Shown: piece by piece, positions 14,015 through 21,977 of the stretch
Layout: each line of letters starts with the position of its first letter
How positions within the stretch are numbered: the stretch's first letter is position 1
Assembly (NCBI RefSeq): GCF_001278075.1
Contig: NZ_CP011340.1
Location: 2,914,001-2,978,000, forward strand
DNA from: Streptomyces pristinaespiralis
GTDB lineage: Bacteria > Actinomycetota > Actinomycetes > Streptomycetales > Streptomycetaceae
Direction of reading: 5' to 3'
Length of the DNA stretch: 64,000 bases
Made by a program: the position numbers and the translations under genes
The notes under the pieces: generated by a model
Seen by the model: only the letters and a program-made list of their open reading frames with translations
Told to the model about the DNA's origin: nothing
The model's database searches: none

Positions 14015-15670
14015 TCAGCTGCCGCTCCGGGCGCCCTTGCCGCCCTTGCCGGAGGTACCGGCCTTCACGTTGACCGCCGCCCAGGCCGCGTCGACCGCCT
14101 GGTACTCGGCGCTGCCCGCGCCGTACAGGTCGGTCGCCGCCGACAGAGTGGCCGTGCGCGCGCCCTGGTAGTCGGTGGTGGAGGTCATGTACGCCGTCAG
14201 CGCCTTGTACCAGACCTGCTCGGCCTTGGCGATGCCGATGCCGCTGACCGCCTTGCCGTCGTATGTCGGGCTGTTGTAGCTGACGCCGTTGATCGTCTTG
14301 GCGCCGCTGCCCTCGGACAGCAGGTAGAAGAAGTGGTTGGCCGGGCCCGACGAGTAGTGCACGTCGATCCGTCCGAGCGAGCTGGACCAGTAGTCCGCGG
14401 AGTTGCCGTCCTTGCTCGGCTTGTCCATGTAACGCAGCGGGGCTCCGGTGCCACGGATGTCGATCTTCTCGCCGACCAGGTAGTCGCCCGGGTCGCTGCT
14501 GTTTCCGGCGTGGAACTCGGCAGCGGCGGCGAAGATGTCGCTGGTCGCCTCGTTCAGACCGCCGGACTCACCGCGGTACACGAGACCGGCGGTGTTGGAG
14601 GTGACGCCGTGCGTCATCTCATGAGCGGCGATGTCCAGCGCGGTGAGCGGCTTGCTGTTGCCGGAGCCGTCGCCGTAGGTCATGCAGAAGCAGGAGTCCG
14701 ACCAGAACGCGTTGACGTAGTTGTCGCCGTAGTGCACCCGCGAGTACGCGGCGACGCCGTCGTTCCTGATGCCGTTGCGGCCGTGCACGTTCTTGTAGTA
14801 GTCCCAGGTGACGGCCGCGCCGTAGTGCGCGTCGACGCCCGCGTCCTGACGGCCGCCGCCCCAGACGTCGTCGGCGTCGTTGAACAGCGTCCCGGTGCCG
14901 GAGGTGCCCTGGTTCAGGTCGAAGGTGCGGTGGCCGCCGCGCATCCCGTCCTTGAGGTCGAAGGTGCTGCCGTTGGCCGTGGTGGTCAGCGGGACGGTGC
15001 CGTTGTAGTCACCGGTGCCCGTGCCGGTGTGGACGGTCTCGTACGAGAACAGTTCCGCGCCCGTGGCGGCGTCGGTGACCACCCGCATCTCGCTCGGAGT
15101 GCCGTCCTGCTGCACACCGGTGACGACGGTCTCCCAGGCCAGTACGGGCTTGCCGGTGGCGGCCCAGACGACCTTGCGCGCGTCCTCCGCCACCACCTTG
15201 CTGGTCTCGTGCGCCGCGGACACCTTCAGCGCGGCCTTCTTCGCGGCCGACGCCGGCACCTTGGCGGACGTGCTCGTCACCGTTATGCGGGCATTCGTCG
15301 CTTTGGTGACACTGTGGTTGCCGTTCTTCTCCTTGTGGACGACCAGATCGCCACCGAGAACCGGAAGCCCGTCGAAGGTGCGCTCGTAGCGGGTGTGCAC
15401 CGTGCCGTCCGCGTCCTTGACCACGTCGCGGACCACGAGCTTCTCGCGGTCGTCGAGGCCGAGGGCCTTCGCCTCCGAACCGGCCGCGCTCTGCGCCGAC
15501 TTCAGCGCGGCCGCCCGCTCCGAGGGAGCGAGGACGATCGCCGTCGCGTCAGCGCTGCCGTCGGAACCGGCGGTGGCCGACCCCGACTGGATCCCGATGA
15601 CGACCATGGCGGCACAGGCCGTGAGAACCGCGGCGCGGGTGGTCGCCCTGCGGGTGGTGGTGCGTGTCAC
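14015..15670 (-). CDS. Secreted M4-family (thermolysin-like) zinc metalloprotease
   Basis: 551-residue secreted endopeptidase made as a prepro-enzyme. The N-terminus is a signal peptide with arginines and a hydrophobic core (about 1-35). A propeptide with FTP and PepSY-like segments (about 60-210) should inhibit and fold the enzyme. The catalytic domain starts around 215 and contains HEMTH (about 349-353; two zinc ligands and the catalytic glutamate) and GLNEATSD (about 369), carrying the third zinc ligand. The C-terminal helical lobe ends about 540. The GTG start has AGGAG seven bases upstream. It is expected to degrade extracellular protein during growth or development. Confidence 0.95.
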   Translation of the reverse strand: MTRTTTRRATTRAAVLTACAAMVVIGIQSGSATAGSDGSADATAIVLAPSERAAALKSAQSAAGSEAKALGLDDREKLVVRDVVKDADGTVHTRYERTFDGLPVLGGDLVVHKEKNGNHSVTKATNARITVTSTSAKVPASAAKKAALKVSAAHETSKVVAEDARKVVWAATGKPVLAWETVVTGVQQDGTPSEMRVVTDAATGAELFSYETVHTGTGTGDYNGTVPLTTTANGSTFDLKDGMRGGHRTFDLNQGTSGTGTLFNDADDVWGGGRQDAGVDAHYGAAVTWDYYKNVHGRNGIRNDGVAAYSRVHYGDNYVNAFWSDSCFCMTYGDGSGNSKPLTALDIAAHEMTHGVTSNTAGLVYRGESGGLNEATSDIFAAAAEFHAGNSSDPGDYLVGEKIDIRGTGAPLRYMDKPSKDGNSADYWSSSLGRIDVHYSSGPANHFFYLLSEGSGAKTINGVSYNSPTYDGKAVSGIGIAKAEQVWYKALTAYMTSTTDYQGARTATLSAATDLYGAGSAEYQAVDAAWAAVNVKAGTSGKGGKGARSGS

Positions 15671-15985
15671 TCAAGTACTCCTAGGCAAGGGCCGCGTGGG
15701 GTCGCGGCCGAGGGGGGTGACGGGCGCCGGGGTGCGGGCGCCGTCCCGTTGGCTCGCCGGGGCAGCCGGGAGCGCACGACCCGTCGGGCACGCCCGGTGG
15801 GTAGGTGGGCATGCCTGTCGGGGTGCGGCGCCGGCGACTCCGGATGAACGCCGCAGAGACTGCCAGCAACCGGGACTCGAATGACAGTGTTCAAACAAGA
15901 GCTGTCGTATACCCGACATGCCGAATCGCGTCAGAGAGCGGGCGCACGGTACGGCAGCGCTCCATGGCCTTTCGGGGGGATGCGC
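15671..15985. other. 315-base intergenic region between the protease and HTH/ricin genes
   Basis: No gene is supported. The protease ribosome site is at its left end. A candidate minus-strand promoter is CTGACG-N17-TATACG (15934 down to 15906), overlapped by the dyad TGTCG-N6-CGACA (15903-15918). If used, it would leave a leader of about 230 bases before the protease start. The rest is GC-rich and shows nothing. Confidence 0.45.
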
Positions 15986-16954
15986 TCAGTCCGGCGTCGC
16001 GCCGGGACGCGGGTCGAAGGAAAAGAGGGCACCCTCGGCCTCTTCCGTACAAGCCAGTTGGCGCAGTTCGGCACCCGCTTTCACGGCTCCGTCCTCGACA
16101 CCGACGCACAGATCGCTGTGGAGCGGGCGGAGCCGGAAGCCTCGCACCGGTGTGCCGACCGGTTCGATCCGGAACGCCTCCGCCGTCCCGCGCTTGCCGC
16201 ACTCCTGGTCCTCGACCGGGGCGCGGAGATCGGTGGACTTCTCCTGGATGCCGGTGCAGCCCCAGCCGTAGGTGGTGTGGAAGGTCTCGAGCCGCCAGTC
16301 GGGACCGAGCCGCTTCAGGGAGAACCGCGGGATGGACCCGGCGGAGCAAGGCTGCTGGTAGAGCTGGCCGTTGCGCCCGCCCTGCTCGGCGAGGCAGAGC
16401 CCGGAGTGCACGACCCGTATCCGCACCGGCCCGGGGGCGGGCCCGGTCACCGGGCCGGGCTGTGCGCGGTCCTCCGGGTCGCCGCCGGTGAGTACGACGG
16501 CCGCCGCCGCGGCGGCGCCGACGAACAGCACCGCGACGGCGAGGGCGACGAGCCGGCGGCGCGGGCCCCTCGACGACGGCTCGGGCTCGGGCCGCGGGTC
16601 CGTACTCTGCGGTTCCGGCCGCGGGGCGGCCTCCTCGGCACCGGTGTCGGGGTGCTCCGGCCGCTCCCCTCGCGCCAGTTCCTTCCGTACCCGCAGCCAG
16701 GCGTCCATCCCCCCGGGGCCGACGCCGCACGCACGGACGAACGCGGCGACCAGTTCCTCGCGCGGCAACGTGGTACGGCCGAGCATGTTGGCGACGGTGG
16801 AACGCGGCAGCACGTCCCCGACCGCCTCCGCACGGGACGTCAACTCCCGGTAGGTCAGCCCCGAACGATCCTTGAGCACCTGCATCGCAGCGACGAACTC
16901 GGCCGGGTCGCGCACCCGTTCCGGATCCGGGGCACCGCTCCCGGCGAAGTCCAT
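15986..16954 (-). CDS. Membrane-anchored HTH protein with ricin-like extracellular domain
   Basis: 322 residues in three parts. An N-terminal helix-turn-helix (about 15-95; FVAAMQVLKDRSGLTYRELTSRA, then LPRSTVANML) is followed by an acidic proline-rich linker, one membrane span (about 135-157) and an exported C-terminal domain (about 168-322) with two ricin-B-like repeats. Those repeats contain paired cysteines such as SGLCLAEQ...QQPC and SDLCVGVE...RQLAC. The layout suggests a one-component sensor that could bind a carbohydrate outside and DNA inside. The ATG at 16954 follows a GGGGGAG site; longer starts add a low-complexity tail. Similar proteins are common in Streptomyces without known function. 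Confidence 0.82.
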   Translation of the reverse strand: MDFAGSGAPDPERVRDPAEFVAAMQVLKDRSGLTYRELTSRAEAVGDVLPRSTVANMLGRTTLPREELVAAFVRACGVGPGGMDAWLRVRKELARGERPEHPDTGAEEAAPRPEPQSTDPRPEPEPSSRGPRRRLVALAVAVLFVGAAAAAAVVLTGGDPEDRAQPGPVTGPAPGPVRIRVVHSGLCLAEQGGRNGQLYQQPCSAGSIPRFSLKRLGPDWRLETFHTTYGWGCTGIQEKSTDLRAPVEDQECGKRGTAEAFRIEPVGTPVRGFRLRPLHSDLCVGVEDGAVKAGAELRQLACTEEAEGALFSFDPRPGATPD

Positions 16955-17079
16955 CCGCTGCTCCCCCTCTGCCGCCCACCTGCTGGGACAAGGTGGGACA
17001 CGTCCCGGACAGGGAACAGCCTTGCGAGCGGCGCCGGGTAACTCAAGAGTGGTCTTCGCCAACCACCGGCGGGGGAAAC

Positions 17080-17126
17080 GCCGAGCGGCCTTGATCGCCA
17101 CGGGGGGACGATCAAGGCCGCTCGGC
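17080..17126 (-). terminator. pfkA terminator
   Basis: Perfect 18-bp stem (17080-17097 with 17109-17126) and an 11-base loop, starting 12 bases past the pfkA stop codon. Confidence 0.85.
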
Positions 17127-17138
17127 CGGGGCGAATCC

Positions 17139-18164
17139 TCAGAAGACGGACTCCGCCTCGAACATCCGGTTCCCCGGGACGGTCTTCAGCCGGGTGACCG
17201 CGTGCGCCAGCGGCACCATGGTCACGTCCGTACCACGCAAAGCGGTCATCATGCCGAACTCACCCCGGTGCGCCGCCTCGACCGCGTGCCATCCGAAGCG
17301 GGTCGCGAGCACCCTGTCGTACGCGGTGGGCGTGCCGCCCCGCTGGACGTGGCCGAGAATGACCGGCTTGGCCTCCTTGCCGAGCCTGCGCTCGAGCTCG
17401 GCGGCGAGCCGGTTGCCGATGCCCTGGAAACGCTCGTGGCCGAACTGGTCGATCTCGCCCTTCGCGTACTCCATGGAGCCCTCCGCGGGGTGCGCGCCCT
17501 CCGCGACGCAGATCACCGCGAACTTCTTGCCGCGGGCGAAGCGCTCCTCGACCATCTTGACGAGGTCGTCCACCTCGAAGGGCCGCTCGGGCAGGCAGAT
17601 GCCGTGCGCGCCGCCGGCCATGCCCGACTCCAGGGCGATCCACCCGGCGTGCCGGCCCATGACCTCGACGACCATGACCCGCTGGTGCGACTCCGCGGTG
17701 GTCTTCAGACGGTCGATGGCCTCCGTGGCGACCATGACGGCGGTGTCGAAGCCGAAGGTCCGGTCGGTGGAGGAGATGTCGTTGTCGATGGTCTTCGGGA
17801 CGCCGACGACGGGCATCCCCGCCTCCGACAGCATCCGGGACGCGGTGAGCGTCCCCTCGCCGCCGATCGGGATGAGGGCGTCGATGCCGTACTGCTTCGC
17901 CAACTCCGCCGCGTTCTCCGCCGCTTCGCGCAGCCGGCCGCGCTCGAGGCGGGCGGAGCCGAGGATCGTGCCGCCGCGGGCGAGGATGCCACTGACGGCG
18001 TTGAGGTCGAGGGGACGGTAGTGGCCGTCGAGGAGGCCCTTGAATCCGTCCTCGAAACCGATGACTTCGTCGCCGTGACCCGTCATGGCACGGTGCACGA
18101 CCGACCGGATCACTGCGTTCAGACCCGGGCAGTCTCCGCCTGCGGTGAGCACTCCGATGCGCAT
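17139..18164 (-). CDS. pfkA: 6-phosphofructokinase
   Basis: 341-residue cytosolic enzyme that phosphorylates fructose 6-phosphate to fructose 1,6-bisphosphate. The nucleotide loop is GGDCPGLNAVIR (9-20). The donor-specificity positions read GGEGTL and VPKTIDNDI. That combines the glycine typical of ATP enzymes (position 104 in E. coli numbering) with the lysine typical of pyrophosphate enzymes (position 124), the mixed pattern of group III actinobacterial PFKs, which are reported as ATP-dependent. The ATG at 18164 has AGGAGA upstream and gives the exact family N-terminus MRIGVLTAGGD. It is divergent from pta-ackA. By gene order it corresponds to S. coelicolor pfkA2. Confidence 0.96.
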   Translation of the reverse strand: MRIGVLTAGGDCPGLNAVIRSVVHRAMTGHGDEVIGFEDGFKGLLDGHYRPLDLNAVSGILARGGTILGSARLERGRLREAAENAAELAKQYGIDALIPIGGEGTLTASRMLSEAGMPVVGVPKTIDNDISSTDRTFGFDTAVMVATEAIDRLKTTAESHQRVMVVEVMGRHAGWIALESGMAGGAHGICLPERPFEVDDLVKMVEERFARGKKFAVICVAEGAHPAEGSMEYAKGEIDQFGHERFQGIGNRLAAELERRLGKEAKPVILGHVQRGGTPTAYDRVLATRFGWHAVEAAHRGEFGMMTALRGTDVTMVPLAHAVTRLKTVPGNRMFEAESVF

Positions 18165-18488
18165 CGTGCTGTGTCTCCTGCTCGTCAGTGGTCCTTGTGA
18201 GCCCACATCCGATTGTCCCACGGGCCGGGGAACGGCCGCGCTCCCTGGTACTCCGCGGCGCCCGGGGCGGCCGGCGCCGCCGCTCGCGGCCACCGGGACC
18301 GGCCTCTCGCCCGGCGGGCGCCTTAGCCACCCGCAGAGGTATTGTCAAGAGGGCATTGCCGCCCCGAGCGGCTTTTCGGCGCGCCCGGTCCCGCCGCCCG
18401 TACGGCGCGGCACCGGGCGGGCCGGCGAACCGGCGGGGGCCGGGGTACGCCCCGGTTCGCACCCATGGACTTGGACGGGAGAGTACGC
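18165..18488. other. 324-base divergent region between pfkA and pta
   Basis: Holds the pfkA ribosome site (AGGAGA) at the left and a GGGAGAG site for pta at 18477-18483. Promoter elements for both directions must lie here, but none stands out in the GC-rich sequence; TTGTCA at 18342-18347 has no convincing -10 partner. No gene is supported. Confidence 0.4.
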
Positions 18489-20624
18489 GTGGGGCGCAGC
18501 GTTTACGTGACCGGGATCGACCGCGGAGACGGCCGGCAGGTGGTCGAGCTGGGGGTCATGGAGCTACTGACCCGCCAGGTGGACCGGGTGGGCGTCTTCC
18601 GCCCCCTCGTCCACGACGGCCCCGACCGGCTCTTCGAGCTGCTGCGGGCACGCTACCGGCTCTCCCAGGACCCCGCCTCCGTCTACGGCATGGACTACGA
18701 CGAGGCGGCCGCCCTCCAGGCGGAGCAGGGCACCGACGAGCTGGTCTCGCACCTCGTCGAGCGCTTCCTCGCGGTCGCCAGGGAGTACGAGGTGGTCCTG
18801 GTCCTCGGCACCGACTACGCGGCCACCCAGCTCCCCGACGAGCTGGCGCTCAACGCCCGGCTCGCCAACGAGTTCGGCGCCTCGGTGATCGCGGTGGTGG
18901 GCGGCAAGGGCCAGACCCCCGAGTCGGTGCGGGCGGAGACGCGCAACGCCTTCCGCGCGTACGAGGCCCTCGGCTGCAACGTCCTCGCGATGGTGGCCAA
19001 CCGGGTCGCCCCCGACGAGCGGGCGGGCATAGCCGAGCGGCTCTCGGCCCGCCTTCCCGTCCCCTGCTACGTGCTCCCCGACGAGCCCGCGCTCGCCGCC
19101 CCGACGGTCGCCCAGATCACGCACGCCCTCGGCGGCACGGTCCTGCTCGGCGACGACTCCGGGCTCGCCCGCGACGCGCTCGACTTCGTCTTCGGCGGCG
19201 CGATGCTCCCGAGCTTCCTGCCCGCCCTGACCCCCGGCTGCCTGGTCGTCACCCCCGGTGATCGTGCCGACCTGGTCGTGGGCGCCCTGGCCGCGCACTC
19301 CGCGGGCACCCCGCCCATCGCGGGCGTCCTGCTGACGCTGAACGAGCGCCCCAGCAAGGAGATCCTGACCCTCGCGGCGCGCCTGGCACCCGGTACCCCG
19401 GTCGTCTCCGTGACCGGGAACAGCTTCCCGACCGCGGCGGAACTGTTCGCCATGGAGGGCAAGTTGAACGCCTCCACGCCGCGCAAGGCGGAGACCGCGA
19501 TCGGGATCTTCGAGCGGCACGTGGACACCGGCGATCTGCTGGCCAGGCTCGCCGTGGCCCGCAGCGGCCGGGTCACCCCGATGATGTTCGAGCACGAGCT
19601 GCTGGAGCAGGCCCGTGCCCGCCGCCGCCGTGTGGTGCTGCCGGAGGGTACGGAGGAACGGGTGCTGCGCGCGGCCGACGTCCTGGTCCGCCGCGACGTG
19701 TGCGACCTGACCCTCCTCGGCGACACCGACGTCATCCGCAAGAAGGCCGCCGACCTCGGCATCGACCTGTCGGCCGCCCAGCTGATCGACCCGCAGACGT
19801 CCGAGCTGCGCCAGTCCTTCGCCGAGCGGTACGCCCAGCTGCGCGCCCACAAGGGCGTGACGGTCGAGCTGGCGTACGACGTGGTGGCGGACGTGAACTA
19901 CTTCGGCACGCTCATGGTGGACAAGGGCCTCGCCGACGGCATGGTGTCGGGCTCCGTGCACTCCACGGCGGCCACCATCCGGCCGGCCTTCGAGATCATA
20001 AGAACAAAGGGGGCCGCGCGAAGCGCGTCGGGCAGGGCGGGGGTGGGTGACGGGAGGGCGAAGCCGGAGGCGTCGATCGTCTCGTCCGTGTTCTTCATGT
20101 GCCTGGCCGACGAGGTCCTCGTCTACGGCGACTGCGCGATCAACCCGGACCCGGACGCGGAGCAGCTCGCCGACATCGCGGTGCAGTCCGCCGCGACGGC
20201 CGCCCGCTTCGGCGTGGAGCCGCGGATCGCGATGTTGTCGTACTCCACCGGAACGTCCGGCTCGGGCGCCGACGTGGACAAGGTGCGCGAGGCGACGAAG
20301 CTGGTGCGCGCCTCGCGGCCGGACCTGCACGTCGAGGGACCCATCCAGTACGACGCCGCCGTCGAACCCTCCGTCGCCGCCACCAAGCTGCCGGACTCGG
20401 AGGTCGCCGGCCGGGCGACGGTCCTGATCTTCCCCGACCTGAACACCGGCAACAACACCTACAAGGCCGTGCAGCGCTCGGCGGGCGCCGTCGCGGTCGG
20501 ACCGGTGCTCCAGGGCCTGCGCAAGCCGGTCAACGACCTGTCGCGCGGCGCGCTGGTCAGCGACATCGTCAACACGGTCGCGATCACCGCGATCCAGTCC
20601 CAGGCCCAGGAGCTCCCCGCATGA
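18489..20624 (+). CDS. pta: Phosphate acetyltransferase
   Basis: 711-residue enzyme interconverting acetyl-CoA plus phosphate and acetyl phosphate plus CoA; with AckA it makes acetate and ATP or activates acetate. It has the long architecture: an N-terminal AAA/dethiobiotin synthetase-like region (1 to about 215), a DRTGG domain (about 225-345) and the catalytic PTA domain (about 380-705). Motifs include GLADGMVSGSVHSTAATIRP and SVFFMCLADEVLVYGDCAINPDP. The GTG at 18489 has GGGAGAG five bases upstream; ATG 18465 is an alternative. Unusually, about 18 extra residues (506-524) interrupt the conserved stretch before SIVSSVFFM, encoded by a distinct G-rich insertion. The stop overlaps ackA (ATGA). 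Confidence 0.95.
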   Translation: MGRSVYVTGIDRGDGRQVVELGVMELLTRQVDRVGVFRPLVHDGPDRLFELLRARYRLSQDPASVYGMDYDEAAALQAEQGTDELVSHLVERFLAVAREYEVVLVLGTDYAATQLPDELALNARLANEFGASVIAVVGGKGQTPESVRAETRNAFRAYEALGCNVLAMVANRVAPDERAGIAERLSARLPVPCYVLPDEPALAAPTVAQITHALGGTVLLGDDSGLARDALDFVFGGAMLPSFLPALTPGCLVVTPGDRADLVVGALAAHSAGTPPIAGVLLTLNERPSKEILTLAARLAPGTPVVSVTGNSFPTAAELFAMEGKLNASTPRKAETAIGIFERHVDTGDLLARLAVARSGRVTPMMFEHELLEQARARRRRVVLPEGTEERVLRAADVLVRRDVCDLTLLGDTDVIRKKAADLGIDLSAAQLIDPQTSELRQSFAERYAQLRAHKGVTVELAYDVVADVNYFGTLMVDKGLADGMVSGSVHSTAATIRPAFEIIRTKGAARSASGRAGVGDGRAKPEASIVSSVFFMCLADEVLVYGDCAINPDPDAEQLADIAVQSAATAARFGVEPRIAMLSYSTGTSGSGADVDKVREATKLVRASRPDLHVEGPIQYDAAVEPSVAATKLPDSEVAGRATVLIFPDLNTGNNTYKAVQRSAGAVAVGPVLQGLRKPVNDLSRGALVSDIVNTVAITAIQSQAQELPA
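20010..20063 (+). other. In-frame 54-base insertion inside pta
   Basis: Between the codons for EIIRTK and PEASIVSS lie 18 extra codons (GAARSASGRAGVGDGRAK) that E. coli and most Pta proteins lack at this place. The DNA is strongly G-rich on the coding strand and begins with a small hairpin (CGCGC-GAA-GCGCG, 20015-20027). It contains AGG codons and is preceded by the rare codons ATA and AGA (19998-20003). A lysine codon is duplicated at its edges (AAG), like a short target repeat. The reading frame is kept. Confidence 0.6.
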
Positions 20625-21871
20625 CCGCCCCGCAGTCCCCCACGCGCGTCCTCGTCCTCAACTCCGGCTCGTCGTCGGTGAAGTACCAGCTGCTCGACAT
20701 GCGTGACTCGTCACGGCTCGCGGTCGGCCTGGTGGAGAGGATCGGCGAGGCGACCTCGCGGCTGGTGCACACGCCCCTCGAGGGCGGCGGTGAGCGGCGC
20801 GAGCGTACGGGACCGATCGCGGACCACGACGCGGCGCTGAAGGCGGTGTCCGAGGAGCTCACGCAGGACGGGCTCGGCCTGGACTCCCCCGCGCTCGCCG
20901 CGATCGGTCACCGGGTGGTGCACGGCGGTCTGAAGTTCCACGCCCCGACCGTGATCACCGAGGAGGTGCTCGCGGAGGTGGAGCGCCTCGTCCCGGTCGC
21001 GCCGCTGCACAACCCGGCGAACATCACCGGCATCCGTACGGCCCGGGCCCTGCGCCCGGACCTCCCCCAGGTCGCCGTCTTCGACACCGCCTTCCACACG
21101 ACGATGCCGGAGGCGGCCGCCCGGTACGCCATCGACATCGAGACCGCGGACGCGCACCGTATCCGCCGCTACGGCTTCCACGGCACCTCGCACGCCTACG
21201 TCTCGCGGGCCACCGCGGCGCTGCTCGGCAAGGACCCGTCGGAGGTGAACGTCATCGTGCTGCACCTGGGCAACGGGGCCTCCGCGTCGGCGGTGGCCGG
21301 CGGCCGCTGCGTGGAGACCTCGATGGGGTTGACCCCCTTGGAAGGCCTCGTGATGGGTACGCGCTCCGGTGACATCGACCCGGCGGTGACCTTCCACCTG
21401 AAGCGCGTCGCCGGGATGAGCACCGACGAGATCGACGCACTGCTCAACAAGAAGAGCGGTCTGGTGGGCCTGTGCGGGGACAACGACATGAGGGAGATCC
21501 GCCGGCGGATCGACGAGGGCGACGAGCGGGCGCGGCTGGCGTTCGACATCTACGTCCACCGGCTGAAGAAGTACATCGGCGCGTACTACGCGGTGCTCGG
21601 GCGGGTGGACGCGGTGGCGTTCACGGCGGGTGTAGGCGAGAACGCCGCCGCGGTGCGAGAGGCTGCCCTCGCGGGTCTGGAGGAGATGGGCCTCGTGGTG
21701 GACGCCGGGCTGAACGCCGCCCGGTCGGACACGGCACGGCTGATCTCGCCGGAGTACGCACGGGTGGCGGTTGCCGTCGTGCCGACGGACGAGGAGCTCG
21801 AGATCGCGCGACAGACCTTCGAGCTGGTGACGGGAGACGTGAAGGGGGTGCCTGAAAGCCCGACAGCCTGA
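20621..21871 (+). CDS. ackA: Acetate kinase
   Basis: 416-residue cytosolic kinase of the ASKHA fold that transfers phosphate between acetyl phosphate and ADP. Family signatures are present: VLVLNSGSSSVKYQL near the N-terminus, RYGFHGTSHAYVS (about 187-199, with the catalytic histidine), HLGNGASA and the adenine-binding FTAGVGENA. Translation is coupled to pta through an ATGA overlap, so the two form one operon. About the last ten residues (VPESPTA end) are non-conserved. Acetyl phosphate made here can also phosphorylate response regulators. Confidence 0.97.
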   Translation: MTAPQSPTRVLVLNSGSSSVKYQLLDMRDSSRLAVGLVERIGEATSRLVHTPLEGGGERRERTGPIADHDAALKAVSEELTQDGLGLDSPALAAIGHRVVHGGLKFHAPTVITEEVLAEVERLVPVAPLHNPANITGIRTARALRPDLPQVAVFDTAFHTTMPEAAARYAIDIETADAHRIRRYGFHGTSHAYVSRATAALLGKDPSEVNVIVLHLGNGASASAVAGGRCVETSMGLTPLEGLVMGTRSGDIDPAVTFHLKRVAGMSTDEIDALLNKKSGLVGLCGDNDMREIRRRIDEGDERARLAFDIYVHRLKKYIGAYYAVLGRVDAVAFTAGVGENAAAVREAALAGLEEMGLVVDAGLNAARSDTARLISPEYARVAVAVVPTDEELEIARQTFELVTGDVKGVPESPTA

Positions 21872-21936
21872 CGCGCTGGAAGGCCGGAAGGCTGAACGCC
21901 TGAGCGGGCCGGCGCCCATTTGTACATTCCACCAGA

Positions 21937-21970
21937 CGGAATATTCCGCAGGGAAACAAACCGATAGGAT
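21937..21970 (+). promoter_or_regulatory. Palindrome and -10 element upstream of pyk
   Basis: A 12-bp palindrome CGGAATATTCCG (21937-21948) precedes TAGGAT (21965-21970). The pyk ATG at 21978 lies seven bases after that hexamer, with no ribosome site between, which suggests a leaderless mRNA. An extra ATTCC half-site lies about 12 bases upstream (21925-21929). Confidence 0.5.
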
Positions 21971-21977
21971 CCGCCTT

